DNA from: JAVBNU01 sp031551265
GTDB taxonomy: Bacteria; Cyanobacteriota; Vampirovibrionia; Gastranaerophilales; Gastranaerophilaceae
DNA length: 64,000 nt
NCBI GenBank assembly: GCA_031551265.1
Contig: JAVBNU010000028.1
Location: forward strand, 1 to 64,000
Reading direction: 5' to 3'
In this document: positions 25,701 through 34,913 of the stretch, piece after piece
Layout: each line of letters starts with the position of its first letter
Numbering within the stretch: the first letter of the stretch is position 1
The notes under the pieces: generated by a model
The model's database searches: none
What the model was told of the DNA's origin: nothing
What the model saw: the letters and a program-made list of their open reading frames with translations, nothing else
Position numbers and translations under genes: made by a program

Positions 25701-25730
25701 AAGAAGCCGTTTTAAGCGGCTTCTTTTTTT
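25701..25730 (+). terminator. Rho-independent terminator of rpsL-rpsG
   Basis: AAGAAGCCG, a 7-base loop, CGGCTTCTT, then a run of T's. Confidence 0.92.
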
Positions 25731-25756
25731 GTTTATTATTAATAAATAATTTTTAA

Positions 25757-25785
25757 TTGGTGATATTTTATTTGCATATTATAAT
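25757..25785 (+). promoter_or_regulatory. Promoter of the amidase gene, leaderless
   Basis: TTGGTG (25757-25762), 17 bases, TATAAT (25780-25785), seven bases, ATG 25793. Earlier in-frame starts overlap this promoter and are therefore unlikely. Confidence 0.75.
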
Positions 25786-25792
25786 GATTAGT

Positions 25793-27628
25793 ATGATAAG
25801 AAAATTAATTTATTTAATTTTATTATTCACGGTAATATTTTTATTTAGCGGAGGAGCTGAGGCAGCAGTAAAAATAAATTCGATTCTTTTTGATAACACT
25901 GAATCAAGTTTATTCTTAATGACTAATTCAAAAATGCCGCCGGATAACGATATTGTCGTCACATCAGGCAAACTCGACAGCAATCGGGTGTATTACGATA
26001 TAAAAAATGCGATTTTAACCCAGCCGAACAAAACATGGGAATTTAAAAACACTTATATCGAAAAAGTTCGACTTTCTCAGTTTTCAGTTGACCCTGAACC
26101 TGTCGTAAGAGTTGTTTTTTATTACAAAGACGGCTTTAATCCCGACAATGTAAAGGTCATCAAAGCTGACAACATAATCGTCTTTAAGTACAACAATCTT
26201 GCGATAAGCGGCGAATATTTTTTCAATATCTATAGGGAAGAAGGTGGCAGCATACCCGATTACTATGAGCCTATGGCGCTCATGAATACGATTGTTGCCC
26301 AGCCCGCAGCAGGCACCCCCGACTCAACGGCGGCAGAAAAACCGGCTGATGATTCTCCTGACTCAAAAACGGATTATAAATTAAAATCAAAATACTACAT
26401 TGATAGAGTTGACGTGCGTCAGGGAAATATTTTAGTCTACGGTATCGGCAGTGCAGGACTTGAAAAAACAATGTATCTCTCAGCTCCGAGCAGGGTCGTT
26501 TTCGATTTCCCAAACACAGTTTTGAAACCTGAGTTACATGGCAAAGAAATCCAAATTTCTGAGACCGAGACGCTTAAACTTGCACAATTTGAGCAAACCA
26601 AAACCAGGCTTGTGATTACAACTGATTCACCCGACAAATATCGTCCGATATATTCGGCGAATTTGCAAAGTATATTGATTGCGCATGATGACAGGGTCGC
26701 AAATGTAAACCTGTTCAATGAATTGGCGCCGATAAAAGATATCAAAACATCCGTTTTAAACGATTTAACTGATGTTCTGACAATAAGTTTCAATGCGCCT
26801 GTAATCCACTCGATAAAGCGCGAGAGCAAAAAGCTTGATATTACCCTATATAATACCGAAGGCATAACTCCCACGATGCTCGCTAACGTATTCAAAACGG
26901 CAAGGCTCTCGTCCGTGAAAGTGCAAAAATTCTCCCAAAACGGTTACAAAATAACAATCCCTTTGAAAGAAAATTCAATAATCATGGCTTGGGAGACGCT
27001 TGATGCTAAGAATTTGAAATTTCAAATAAAAACACCCGTTGAGGTTGTTGTTGCCCCACCTTTACCTACAAAAGGACGTAATACTAAACCGGGAGTGTGT
27101 ACAATCGTGCTTGACCCGGGTCATGGCGGCGCAGATGTTGGCGCAACACGCGCAGGGATTTATGAAAAAGATATTAATTTGGATGTTTCAAAAAAAGTCG
27201 CTAATATACTAATTAACAAAGGATACATCGTGGAAATGACACACTGGCAGGATGCGACACAATCCTTGCAGGAAAGAGTCGACATTGCGGAAGCAAAAAA
27301 CGCCGATGTTTTCGTGAGTATTCACTCTAACGCAAGCGTTAAGCCCGAGACATACGGTATTGAAACGCATTTTTATCACGATTACAGCAAAAGTTTCGCG
27401 CAAGTTGTTCAAAAAAATATGGTGAGCGCGGTTGACGGATACAATCGTGGAGTCCTGCAATCTAAGTTTTATGTCATAAACCACACAACAATGCCGGCGA
27501 TTCTGGTTGAAATAGGGTTTATTTCGAATGATAATGAAAGGAACGCACTGCTGTCCGAAAAACGTAAACAAGCGACAGCCGAAGGCATCGCAAAAGGTAT
27601 CATCGAGTTCGTGCAAACGTTGAAATAA
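25793..27628 (+). CDS. N-acetylmuramoyl-L-alanine amidase with AMIN domains
   Basis: Cleaves the amide bond between MurNAc and the stem peptide, as in cell separation by AmiC-type enzymes. From ATG 25793 a signal peptide of about 25 residues (MIRKLIYLILLFTVIFLFSG, then GAEAA) leads to a long beta-rich region with at least two AMIN-like units (roughly residues 25-130 and 195-290), a linker rich in Pro, Asp and Ser, and a C-terminal Amidase_3 domain from about residue 440. That domain opens TIVLDPGHGGADVGATRAG (zinc His), with VSIHSNASVKPETYGIETHF and AILVEIGFISNDNER supplying the other zinc and catalytic residues. Length of 611 is large but fits cyanobacterial relatives. Two bases precede murI, so both wall genes are co-transcribed. 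Confidence 0.93.
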   Translation: MIRKLIYLILLFTVIFLFSGGAEAAVKINSILFDNTESSLFLMTNSKMPPDNDIVVTSGKLDSNRVYYDIKNAILTQPNKTWEFKNTYIEKVRLSQFSVDPEPVVRVVFYYKDGFNPDNVKVIKADNIIVFKYNNLAISGEYFFNIYREEGGSIPDYYEPMALMNTIVAQPAAGTPDSTAAEKPADDSPDSKTDYKLKSKYYIDRVDVRQGNILVYGIGSAGLEKTMYLSAPSRVVFDFPNTVLKPELHGKEIQISETETLKLAQFEQTKTRLVITTDSPDKYRPIYSANLQSILIAHDDRVANVNLFNELAPIKDIKTSVLNDLTDVLTISFNAPVIHSIKRESKKLDITLYNTEGITPTMLANVFKTARLSSVKVQKFSQNGYKITIPLKENSIIMAWETLDAKNLKFQIKTPVEVVVAPPLPTKGRNTKPGVCTIVLDPGHGGADVGATRAGIYEKDINLDVSKKVANILINKGYIVEMTHWQDATQSLQERVDIAEAKNADVFVSIHSNASVKPETYGIETHFYHDYSKSFAQVVQKNMVSAVDGYNRGVLQSKFYVINHTTMPAILVEIGFISNDNERNALLSEKRKQATAEGIAKGIIEFVQTLK

Positions 27629-27630
27629 TT

Positions 27631-28440
27631 ATGAAAAAAGAAGTATCAAAAGAAAATCTATATGATGACCGCCCTGTTGGAGTCTTAGATTCAGGGGTCG
27701 GCGGTTTAACCGTTTTGAAGAATCTCGTTGAATGTATGCCCAATGAAAAATTCATATATTTTGGTGACACGAAAAACTTGCCATATGGCTGCAAATCACC
27801 AAAACTGTTGCTTGAAGCCGTAAAAAATATCTTCGATTTTTTCATTAAAAAAGATGTTAAAACAATAATCCACGGCTGCAACACAACATCGGCAGTTGTA
27901 TATGATTTAATTAAAGATGATTATGATTTTCCTATTTATCCGCTTATTCAGTGCGCTTGCAAAAATATATCTGCTGAAAAATGTAATAAAATTGGCATTT
28001 TCGCGACACAAGCAACAGTAAACTCCAAAATGTATACAAAATCACTACAAGAAGTAAATAAAGATATAAATGTATGTGAAATTGCTTGTCCTGAATGGGT
28101 TAATATCGTTGAAACAGGGACAATGAACGATGCAAAAAATGTCCAAATCATCGGCAAATACGTGAACGAAATGGCAAAATTTAACCCCGATAAAATTATC
28201 CTTGGCTGCACTCATTATCCTTATTTAATGGATGTTTTGGCTAAATTTATTGACGCCGGCATGTTTATTAACCCTGCAAAAGCTTTTGCTGATTATATCA
28301 AAAAAGACTTATCATCAAAAGGATTGCTGAGCAACGCTCCAAGCGCGCAGAATGAGTTTTATGTGAGCGCGAACCCCGAAAGATTTTTGGAAACAGGCAA
28401 AATGTTTTTCCCCCTGACAAAAGCTCCTGAATTAATATAA
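27631..28440 (+). CDS. murI: Glutamate racemase
   Basis: Makes D-glutamate for peptidoglycan. The two catalytic cysteines lie in HGCNTTSAV and LGCTHYPYL; the N-terminus VGVLDSGVGGLTVLKNL and FGDTKNLPYG are family hallmarks. Length of 269 is normal. It follows the amidase stop by two bases without its own ribosome-binding site of note, so it relies on coupling. The N-terminus has about ten extra polar residues (MKKEVSKENLYDDR). Confidence 0.96.
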   Translation: MKKEVSKENLYDDRPVGVLDSGVGGLTVLKNLVECMPNEKFIYFGDTKNLPYGCKSPKLLLEAVKNIFDFFIKKDVKTIIHGCNTTSAVVYDLIKDDYDFPIYPLIQCACKNISAEKCNKIGIFATQATVNSKMYTKSLQEVNKDINVCEIACPEWVNIVETGTMNDAKNVQIIGKYVNEMAKFNPDKIILGCTHYPYLMDVLAKFIDAGMFINPAKAFADYIKKDLSSKGLLSNAPSAQNEFYVSANPERFLETGKMFFPLTKAPELI

Positions 28441-28446
28441 TTTTTA

Positions 28447-28472
28447 TTGTTGGGGTGGAAACCACAACCTAC
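28447..28472. repeat. Hairpin repeat, module B, inverted
   Basis: 'ttgttggggtggaaaccaca' then 'acctac'; in reverse it reads like the module B copies at 21920 and 36137, with two to three differences. Confidence 0.65.
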
Positions 28473-28476
28473 AATT

Positions 28477-28686
28477 CTATTTCATTTTCTCAAATTTAAT
28501 TTTATATCCAAGAGTTTCAATTAACAGCCTGGCTTCTTCGTACTTAATTGTGCCTCGTATTAATTTTTCTGAAATACTGTTAGCCGTTATTTTTTGCTTA
28601 CTTTTAGCTGATGCCAATTGAGCAAGCTTAGTAATTGTCATATTCTCTATTGCAAGTATAGCTTTCAGCTCTTCTCTTATTGGCAT
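28477..28686 (-). CDS. Small HTH protein, family copy 3
   Basis: 69 residues, MPIREELKAILAIENMTITK and so on, very close to its upstream neighbour and to copy 1 at 23487. The variable part is the putative recognition region (SAKSKQKITANSISEKLIRG). Its ATG overlaps the neighbour's stop codon by one base (TAATG), so it is translated by coupling. The pair may form a heterodimer with different DNA-contact halves. No larger domain, hence no ligand-binding part. Confidence 0.75.
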   Translation of the reverse strand: MPIREELKAILAIENMTITKLAQLASAKSKQKITANSISEKLIRGTIKYEEARLLIETLGYKIKFEKMK

Positions 28687-28898
28687 TATTTATTAATTCT
28701 CCTAAATTCTACTTTGTAACCTAAAATTTTAGCTAAAAATCTAGCTTCCTCGAATTTTATAGTACCTCTTGAAAGTTTTTCAGAAATACTCTTTGTCGTG
28801 ACTTTTTTCTTGCTTTCGATTGTTGCTATACGAGCTAACTCCGTTAATGTCATATTTTCTAAAGCTAATAATGATTTGATTTCTTCTCTGATTGGCAT
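28686..28898 (-). CDS. Small HTH protein, family copy 2
   Basis: 70 residues, MPIREEIKSLLALENMTLTE and so on. It shares LARIATIESKKKVTTKSISE-like and LSRGTIKFEEARFL segments with copy 3 downstream, by eye more than half identical. XRE-like fold predicted. AAGGG lies 8 bases before the ATG. It is divergent from the 57-residue gene at 29038, whose promoter carries a palindrome that this pair could bind. Confidence 0.75.
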   Translation of the reverse strand: MPIREEIKSLLALENMTLTELARIATIESKKKVTTKSISEKLSRGTIKFEEARFLAKILGYKVEFRRINK

Positions 28899-28943
28899 CT
28901 TTTTTTCCCTTAAAAATTAATAATTAATCTAATTATCTTTCAT

Positions 28944-28972
28944 TTGACAATATCTTGTTAACTTGTTATATT
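28944..28972 (+). promoter_or_regulatory. Promoter of the 29038 small gene
   Basis: TTGACA (28944-28949), 17 bases, TATATT (28967-28972). The start site would fall near 28979, in the centre of the palindrome 28970-28995. Confidence 0.7.
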
Positions 28973-28995
28973 TATTCCTATATATCGGAATAAAT
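28970..28995. promoter_or_regulatory. Palindromic operator at the 29038 promoter
   Basis: ATTTATTCC, 8 bases, GGAATAAAT: a perfect 9-base inverted repeat centred on the expected transcription start. A third GGAATAA half-site follows at about 29007-29013. Confidence 0.7.
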
Positions 28996-29037
28996 TCTGA
29001 TAAAAAGGAATAACTTCTTAACAAACAGGATAAATTT

Positions 29038-29211
29038 ATGGAAATTGAAAAAATGAGTGAATTAGAGACAGCCGTTCATGATACCAACGCATTATTTGAG
29101 GTCATGCTTTGCAGCCTGAAACATTATGAAAAAGAGGGTCAATGCACAGAATTGGCTTATTTAGTAGAAATCATCAGCGAACATTTCATAAAAATTATTG
29201 ATTTTTTTTAA
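29038..29211 (+). CDS. 57-residue acidic helical protein
   Basis: A short gene that is easily missed. The product opens MEIEKMSELETAVHDTNALF and ends EHFIKIIDFF. AGGA lies 7 bases before the ATG, a full -35/-10 promoter and a palindromic operator precede it, so it is very likely real. Its last 51 residues align without gaps to the end of the 70-residue protein at 16080 (about 13 identities by eye: shared TAV, L-x-E and the K-I-x-D-x-F ending), so the two may be distant relatives. It stands alone, 74 bases before corA. Function unknown. Confidence 0.65.
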   Translation: MEIEKMSELETAVHDTNALFEVMLCSLKHYEKEGQCTELAYLVEIISEHFIKIIDFF

Positions 29212-29284
29212 CTTCGATTATACGAAGTATATAGTTTTTATTTTGGTTTGAGTATAATAGAGGCAGGACCAAAGGTGAGCTGTT

Positions 29285-30238
29285 ATGTTAGAAGTATTTA
29301 AAACACAACCTGATAAATCTCTGAGGCTGATGCCGCTTGAATCGCCCGAACCTGGCACATGGTTTAATATGATTAAACCAACCGGCGACGAAATCAAAAG
29401 CGTAACTGATGCTATTGGCGTTGATGCGGACTTTTTGAGAGACGCACTCGATATTGAAGAACGTTCTCGTATTGAAATTGAGGATAATAATTTACTCTTA
29501 ATCATCAACGTGCCGACGATGGAGGACGAGGACAGCTTCGACACCCTGCCTTTGGGTATTGTTATGACGCCGCATCATATTGTCACAATTTCGCTGCGTG
29601 AGAACAAAATCATTTCGTTCTTCAACGAAGACACTTGCAAAATATTCAACACAAACGAGCGTACTAACTTTGTGTTCCAAATTCTCTCACGTTCTACGCG
29701 CTTTTACTTGCGCTATTTGGAACATATTAATAAATTAACCGATCAGGTAGAGGTCAATCTACGCAAAACAATGAAAAACAAAGCGTTGTTCCAGTTGTTT
29801 GAGGTGCAAAAATCGTTGGTTTACTTCACAACGGCGCTAAAAGACAACGGGATGGTTTTGGACAAGCTTATGCGTCATAAAAAAATGGCAGCAATACAAA
29901 ATATCATGCAATTCACGGAAGATGACGAGGATACACTTGAGGACGTAATCGTCGAAAACAGACAGGCGCTTGAGATGGTTGAAATGCACCGTAACATCCT
30001 GGAAAGCATGATGGATGCTTTTGCATCAATTATTAACAACAACTTGAACATCGTGATGAAGTTTTTGACCTCAGTTACAATCATACTTGCAGTGCCGACT
30101 TTAATCGCAAGCTTGTGGGGTATGAATGTCCCTGTGCCTTTTGGCAACCATCCGTTCGGGTTTACTTTTATATTATTATTTGCTCTTTTGGTTGCAGGAA
30201 CAATCGCGTTTGTTCTTATAAGAAAAGATATGTTTTAA
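29285..30238 (+). CDS. corA: CorA-family magnesium/divalent cation transporter
   Basis: A 317-residue inner-membrane channel that acts as a pentamer. A large cytoplasmic N-terminal domain is followed by the long stalk helix and two C-terminal transmembrane helices (about residues 256-277 and 292-312), with the GMN selectivity motif in SLWGMNVPVPFG between them. AAGGTGAG precedes the ATG by 5 bases, with TATAAT at 29253-29258. Seven bases separate it from the adenylate cyclase gene, which suggests co-transcription. Substrate may be Mg, Co or Ni. Confidence 0.93.
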   Translation: MLEVFKTQPDKSLRLMPLESPEPGTWFNMIKPTGDEIKSVTDAIGVDADFLRDALDIEERSRIEIEDNNLLLIINVPTMEDEDSFDTLPLGIVMTPHHIVTISLRENKIISFFNEDTCKIFNTNERTNFVFQILSRSTRFYLRYLEHINKLTDQVEVNLRKTMKNKALFQLFEVQKSLVYFTTALKDNGMVLDKLMRHKKMAAIQNIMQFTEDDEDTLEDVIVENRQALEMVEMHRNILESMMDAFASIINNNLNIVMKFLTSVTIILAVPTLIASLWGMNVPVPFGNHPFGFTFILLFALLVAGTIAFVLIRKDMF

Positions 30239-30245
30239 TTAGGTT

Positions 30246-32219
30246 ATGAAAAAGAAATTTTTAACTATACTTTTAATTTTTACATCAACTGTTTTGGTTG
30301 TTTGGGCGCTATCCCTGACGGATTTCCGTTTTGAGAACCGCGTGCAGGATTTTTATATAAGCCGGTTTGCTAAAACAAGCGACAGAGCCGATATAAAGTT
30401 GATTGTAATTGACGATGAATCGGTCAATCGCGTGCGCTACCCATGGCCACGCAATATGTTCGCCGAAATGTTTGATTATTTGCAAACATACGGACAAGCC
30501 AAAATTATCGTTTTTGATGCGGTAGTTTCTTCGGATGATACATATAATAAAGGGGCTGACGAAAAGTTTTTCAGAGAACTTCCGACATTCAAAAAACTGG
30601 TTGCCGGCTATGCTTTGCAAAGAAGCGAAAAATCACCGTATTCAGACAGAGAAAGATTCGTAAGAGACAGATTTTTTACCACTAAAACAAATATAAAAAT
30701 AAGAGATATGCGCACATACGTGCCAAGAGAGAAAAACGACGCTTTTTCGAGTTTTCCGTTCGGTTACTTAAAAAATATTAAATATTTAGGTCATGTGCAC
30801 AATTTTCCTGATACCGACGGTATTTTGAGAACCTCAACACCTGCAATGGAATACAAAGGCGAGTTATACCCGTCCCTAGCGTTGCAAGCATATTCAGTGC
30901 TCACGGGCATAAATAATTTTGTAGTAGATGACCACTATCTATGCTCCGACGACAATTGCACCGCGTTCAAAATGCCAATCTCAACAAAAAGAGAGGACCA
31001 TGCCGGAATTTATTCTATTGTGAACTGGTACAAAATAAAGTACAAAGACGAAAATGCAGGCTTCTCGCACCAATACATACCCGCAATCAGAATTATTGAC
31101 TCATATCATCAAATAAAAAACGGTGAAAAACCCGATATTGACCCTGCACAGTTCAAAGACGCAATAATATATGTTGGTGGCTGCGCCAACGAAGCAATAA
31201 TAAGTGATAAAAAAATTACACCTCTAGCCACAAATCAAGCAGGAGTTGACTATCAAGCAACCGTCCTTGAGAACATGCTCTCTCAAAAATTTATCAAAAA
31301 AATGGATACTACCCGAAATTTACTGATTATCATCTCTATGTGTTTGATTACACTCATAGCAATCCGTAAATCATCCATCAGAGTCGCTTTGACCGTAACC
31401 GCCATTTTGCTGACGTTATATTATATTGCCTCAGTCATTTTGGTCAACCAACGGGTTTTGATGCTTATATTAACCCCGGTTATATGCGAGGTTATTGTGT
31501 TTGGGGCAGGTTATGCTTATCAATTTTTCATCGAAGGCAGGACAAAACAAAAACTCCAACGCGCAATGGGCCAATATATTTCAAAAGATATTATGCGTGC
31601 CGTCTTTAAAAACATCGACGAAATCGGGGTTGGCGGGAAACGTGCCGAAGTTTCGGTCATGTTTGTCGACATTCGCGGTTTTACAACAATATCCGAAAAA
31701 CTGCCGCCTGAAGAAGTTACGGAAATTCTAAACGAATATATCAGCGAGGTTGAACCAATTATTCGTAAATATAAGGGCGTTTTGAATAAGTTCATAGGCG
31801 ATGCAATTATGGCAATTTTCGGTGAACCGCTCCAGGAAAAAAATCACGCAGAAAACGCTGTCAGATGCGCAGACGAAATTTTGAAACGGATAAAAATACT
31901 ACAACTAAAATGGAGTCTGCAAGGTAAACCCAAAATTGAAATCGGTATCGGCATCTGCACCGGTGAAGTTTTCATCGGCAATATCGGCTCACATGAACGC
32001 TTAGAATACACCGTAATCGGCGATGTAGTCAACACAGCAAGCCGTATTGAATCCTTCAACAAAATCTATAAAACTAAATTTTTAATAAGTCAGGAAACTT
32101 ATACTCGTGTACGTGATATTGCTGATGTTATAATGATTAAAGAAGTGACTATCCGCGGCAAATCACAAAAAATTAACATATACGAAGTATTAAGAATAGT
32201 AGAATGTCCACAACACTAG
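30246..32219 (+). CDS. CHASE2-domain adenylate cyclase
   Basis: 657 residues. One N-terminal transmembrane helix (about 5-24) leads into an extracytoplasmic CHASE2 sensor (about 25-340), then three closely spaced transmembrane helices (about 355-430) and a C-terminal class III cyclase domain. The domain has both metal aspartates (MFVDIRGFTTISE and KFIGDAIMAIFGEP) and the VIGDVVNTASRIES segment with the adenine-selecting Asp and the transition-state Asn/Arg, so it should make cAMP. This architecture is common in cyanobacteria. It lies between corA and recG; the recG start overlaps its end by 16 bases. Signal unknown. Confidence 0.92.
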   Translation: MKKKFLTILLIFTSTVLVVWALSLTDFRFENRVQDFYISRFAKTSDRADIKLIVIDDESVNRVRYPWPRNMFAEMFDYLQTYGQAKIIVFDAVVSSDDTYNKGADEKFFRELPTFKKLVAGYALQRSEKSPYSDRERFVRDRFFTTKTNIKIRDMRTYVPREKNDAFSSFPFGYLKNIKYLGHVHNFPDTDGILRTSTPAMEYKGELYPSLALQAYSVLTGINNFVVDDHYLCSDDNCTAFKMPISTKREDHAGIYSIVNWYKIKYKDENAGFSHQYIPAIRIIDSYHQIKNGEKPDIDPAQFKDAIIYVGGCANEAIISDKKITPLATNQAGVDYQATVLENMLSQKFIKKMDTTRNLLIIISMCLITLIAIRKSSIRVALTVTAILLTLYYIASVILVNQRVLMLILTPVICEVIVFGAGYAYQFFIEGRTKQKLQRAMGQYISKDIMRAVFKNIDEIGVGGKRAEVSVMFVDIRGFTTISEKLPPEEVTEILNEYISEVEPIIRKYKGVLNKFIGDAIMAIFGEPLQEKNHAENAVRCADEILKRIKILQLKWSLQGKPKIEIGIGICTGEVFIGNIGSHERLEYTVIGDVVNTASRIESFNKIYKTKFLISQETYTRVRDIADVIMIKEVTIRGKSQKINIYEVLRIVECPQH

Positions 32220-34615
32220 AAAATATAGACTTGAATAAAATCCAGCAAGCTATTGATGTTGAAATAAAACATCAATATATTAATATACGTGGAAACCAGC
32301 AGTATTTCGCACAGTTTATTCAAAGCGAACTAAAAATTATCTATAAAAATTCTAAAAAAAATCCAAAATGGATAACACTGATAGAAGCCTTTGATCGTTA
32401 TGCAACAGAGAGCATGCCGGTACGTAAGCGTATGATTGAGCGGCTGATAACAACTTTTAGAAATGAGTTGTATCAACAAGACAGCCCTAAAGCTGCAGCC
32501 GAAAAAGTTGACCTCAGAAATCCTGAAGAATTCGATGTCACATACGTAAAAGGTGTCGGGCCGAAAGTCGGTTATTTGTTCAACAAACTCGGTATTTTCA
32601 CGGTGATGGACTTGTTGCAATATTACCCCAAAAAATACGTCGATTATTCAAAACGCACACTGATTAGCCAGCTAAAAGTCGGCGAAAGTGTGACCGTTTT
32701 CGGGTACATCAAGTCTTGCAGCGCCTATATGACAAAAAACAAAAGCAATTTGAGCATCTTAAAGCTTGGAATAGAGGACGAGAGCGGCGCAATGGGAATA
32801 AATTTCTTTTATGCCAAAGCTAACCGCGGACTTTTAGAACGTTACCGTGCGCAATTCCCTACAGGCTGTGGGATTATGATTTCAGGCATTGTGAAACGCG
32901 ACAGCTACAGCGGTAAAAACACTCTCGATAAACCTACTTATCAGGTCATCAGTGCTGATTTTGACGAACAAAAGAATTTGAATTTAGGACGCATAGTACC
33001 TCTCTACCCTTTAATTGAAAAACTAAATGTCAAAACACTAAGAACAGCGATTAATAATGCATTGCAGCAGTTCATGCCGAAAATTGGAAACATTATACCC
33101 GAGGTTGTTAAGCAAGAATACAATCTGCTTGATAAAGCTCATTGCCTGCAAGAAATTCACTTCCCGCAAAATATGGAATTAATGGAACAAGCGCGATTTT
33201 CTCTTGTGTTTGAGGAGTTATTCATTTTACAGCTCAAACTTATTTTGTTTCGTGAAGAAAACAACCGTGAAATTAACGCAATTCCTATTAAGGTTGCTGA
33301 AGACGGACTTGTACGTAACTTTATTAAAAATTTACCGTTTGAACTAACCGAGGCACAAAAACGCTCAGTAAACGAAATTTTAAAAGATTTAAACAGCGAA
33401 AAACCAATGCAACGACTCTTGCAGGGTGATGTCGGAAGCGGTAAAACCGTTGTTGCATTGATAATGCTTTTGAGTGCGATTGAAAACGGTTATCAAACAG
33501 CCATCATGGCACCGACTGAAATTCTGGCTCAACAACATTACACGAATATTATTCAATGGTTAACACCTCTGGGGCTTTCAGCGGGATTGTTTATTGGAAC
33601 AAACACCAAAAAACAACGTAATGGACTTGAGCGCAATCTGCAAAACGGACAGACTCACGTTGCAGTTGGTACACACGCGCTAATTCAGGAAAATATAAAT
33701 TTCAAAAACCTTGGCGCTATTGTAATTGACGAACAGCACAGGTTTGGTGTAAAACAGCGCAGCAAACTGCGCCAAAAAGGTATGTGTCCGCAAATTTTGA
33801 GTATGAGCGCAACGCCAATCCCTCGTACACTTGCACTTACCGTGCATGGCGATATGGATATTACCGTGATTAATGAATTGCCAAAAGGTCGCAAGCCTAT
33901 TGAAACATCATTAATTAAAGCTTCTCAACGCAAAGAAGCTTACGAATTAATCAAACGCGAAGTCATTTCAGGACATCAGGCTTATATTGTTTACCCTTTG
34001 ATTGAGGAGAGCGAGACTATCTCTGCAAAAGCCGCTACAATTGAGTGGGAGCGTTTACAAAAGACTGTCTTTCCTCAATACAAAATCGGGCTTTTACATG
34101 GAAAACTCAAACCATCCGAAAAAGACCAGATTATGAATGATTTTAAAGACGGCAAATATCAAATTTTAGTTTCCACAACAGTTGTTGAGGTTGGCGTTGA
34201 TGTGCCTAATGCAACAGTTATTATTATTGAAAATGCGGAACGTTTCGGACTTTCACAGCTGCATCAGCTGCGGGGGCGTACAGGTCGTTCTAGCTTGCAA
34301 TCATATTGTGTACTTGTATCCTCAACATCTTCGCCTGACACGATGGAACGCTTGAAAATAATGACCGAGACAAACGACGGGTTCATCATCGCTGAAAAAG
34401 ATTTAGAACTTCGCGGCCCCGGTGACTTTTTAGGCACAAAACAAAGCGGCTTGCCTGATTTGTTGATTACAGATTTATCGAAAGATTTAAAAATACTCGA
34501 ACTTGCACGTAAAGCCGCCACCGAATATTTCTACAACAATGACATCAAAACAAATTCTAAGTTGTACAACATTCTAAACTCAGGCTTCAAATCAAACATG
34601 AACGCCGAGTTGTAA
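32204..34615 (+). CDS. recG: ATP-dependent DNA helicase RecG
   Basis: Reverses stalled replication forks. 803 residues, about 100 longer than the E. coli form because of an N-terminal helical extension (to about residue 105). The wedge/OB domain covers about 110-300; the helicase core has Walker A GDVGSGKTVVALIML, the DEQH box IDEQHRFGVKQR, MSATPIPRTLAL, and the C-terminal QLRGRTGRS and LELRGPGDFLGTKQSG (TRG-like) motifs. N-terminal extensions are also seen in cyanobacterial RecG. It overlaps the cyclase gene. Confidence 0.96.
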   Translation: MSTTLENIDLNKIQQAIDVEIKHQYINIRGNQQYFAQFIQSELKIIYKNSKKNPKWITLIEAFDRYATESMPVRKRMIERLITTFRNELYQQDSPKAAAEKVDLRNPEEFDVTYVKGVGPKVGYLFNKLGIFTVMDLLQYYPKKYVDYSKRTLISQLKVGESVTVFGYIKSCSAYMTKNKSNLSILKLGIEDESGAMGINFFYAKANRGLLERYRAQFPTGCGIMISGIVKRDSYSGKNTLDKPTYQVISADFDEQKNLNLGRIVPLYPLIEKLNVKTLRTAINNALQQFMPKIGNIIPEVVKQEYNLLDKAHCLQEIHFPQNMELMEQARFSLVFEELFILQLKLILFREENNREINAIPIKVAEDGLVRNFIKNLPFELTEAQKRSVNEILKDLNSEKPMQRLLQGDVGSGKTVVALIMLLSAIENGYQTAIMAPTEILAQQHYTNIIQWLTPLGLSAGLFIGTNTKKQRNGLERNLQNGQTHVAVGTHALIQENINFKNLGAIVIDEQHRFGVKQRSKLRQKGMCPQILSMSATPIPRTLALTVHGDMDITVINELPKGRKPIETSLIKASQRKEAYELIKREVISGHQAYIVYPLIEESETISAKAATIEWERLQKTVFPQYKIGLLHGKLKPSEKDQIMNDFKDGKYQILVSTTVVEVGVDVPNATVIIIENAERFGLSQLHQLRGRTGRSSLQSYCVLVSSTSSPDTMERLKIMTETNDGFIIAEKDLELRGPGDFLGTKQSGLPDLLITDLSKDLKILELARKAATEYFYNNDIKTNSKLYNILNSGFKSNMNAEL

Positions 34616-34616
34616 C

Positions 34617-34901
34617 CTAACCGCCAACAACCTGAACATTGTCTAAATTCACACGCTGCTTGGCCTGCCACAAGTCATATTGCATTTGTAATCTTAACCA
34701 AATATCAGGTTTTGTTTTAAAACATTTTGCGATTTTCAATGCAGTCTCACTAGTGATAGGAACCTTACAATTAATTATATTAGACAAATGCTTGCGGCTA
34801 ATACCCATCATCAGTGCAGCTTTTGCGATTGATAAATTATATTCTTTTATATAAAGTTCATTTAATGATTCGCCGGGATGCGGGGGATTGTACATTTCCA
34901 T
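34617..34901 (-). CDS. higA: HigA-family antitoxin
   Basis: 94 residues with the HigA signature: NPPHPGESLNELYIKEYNLS, an XRE-type HTH (AALMMGISRKHLSNIINCKV) and PDIWLRLQMQYDLWQAKQRV at the C-terminus. It neutralises the HigB mRNA-cleaving toxin and represses the operon. AAAGGAG lies 7 bases before the ATG. The upstream toxin gene is frameshifted, so this antitoxin is now either orphaned or protective against other toxins. It ends 2 bases from the recG stop, converging. Confidence 0.92.
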   Translation of the reverse strand: MEMYNPPHPGESLNELYIKEYNLSIAKAALMMGISRKHLSNIINCKVPITSETALKIAKCFKTKPDIWLRLQMQYDLWQAKQRVNLDNVQVVGG

Positions 34902-34913
34902 AGCAGCTCCTTT

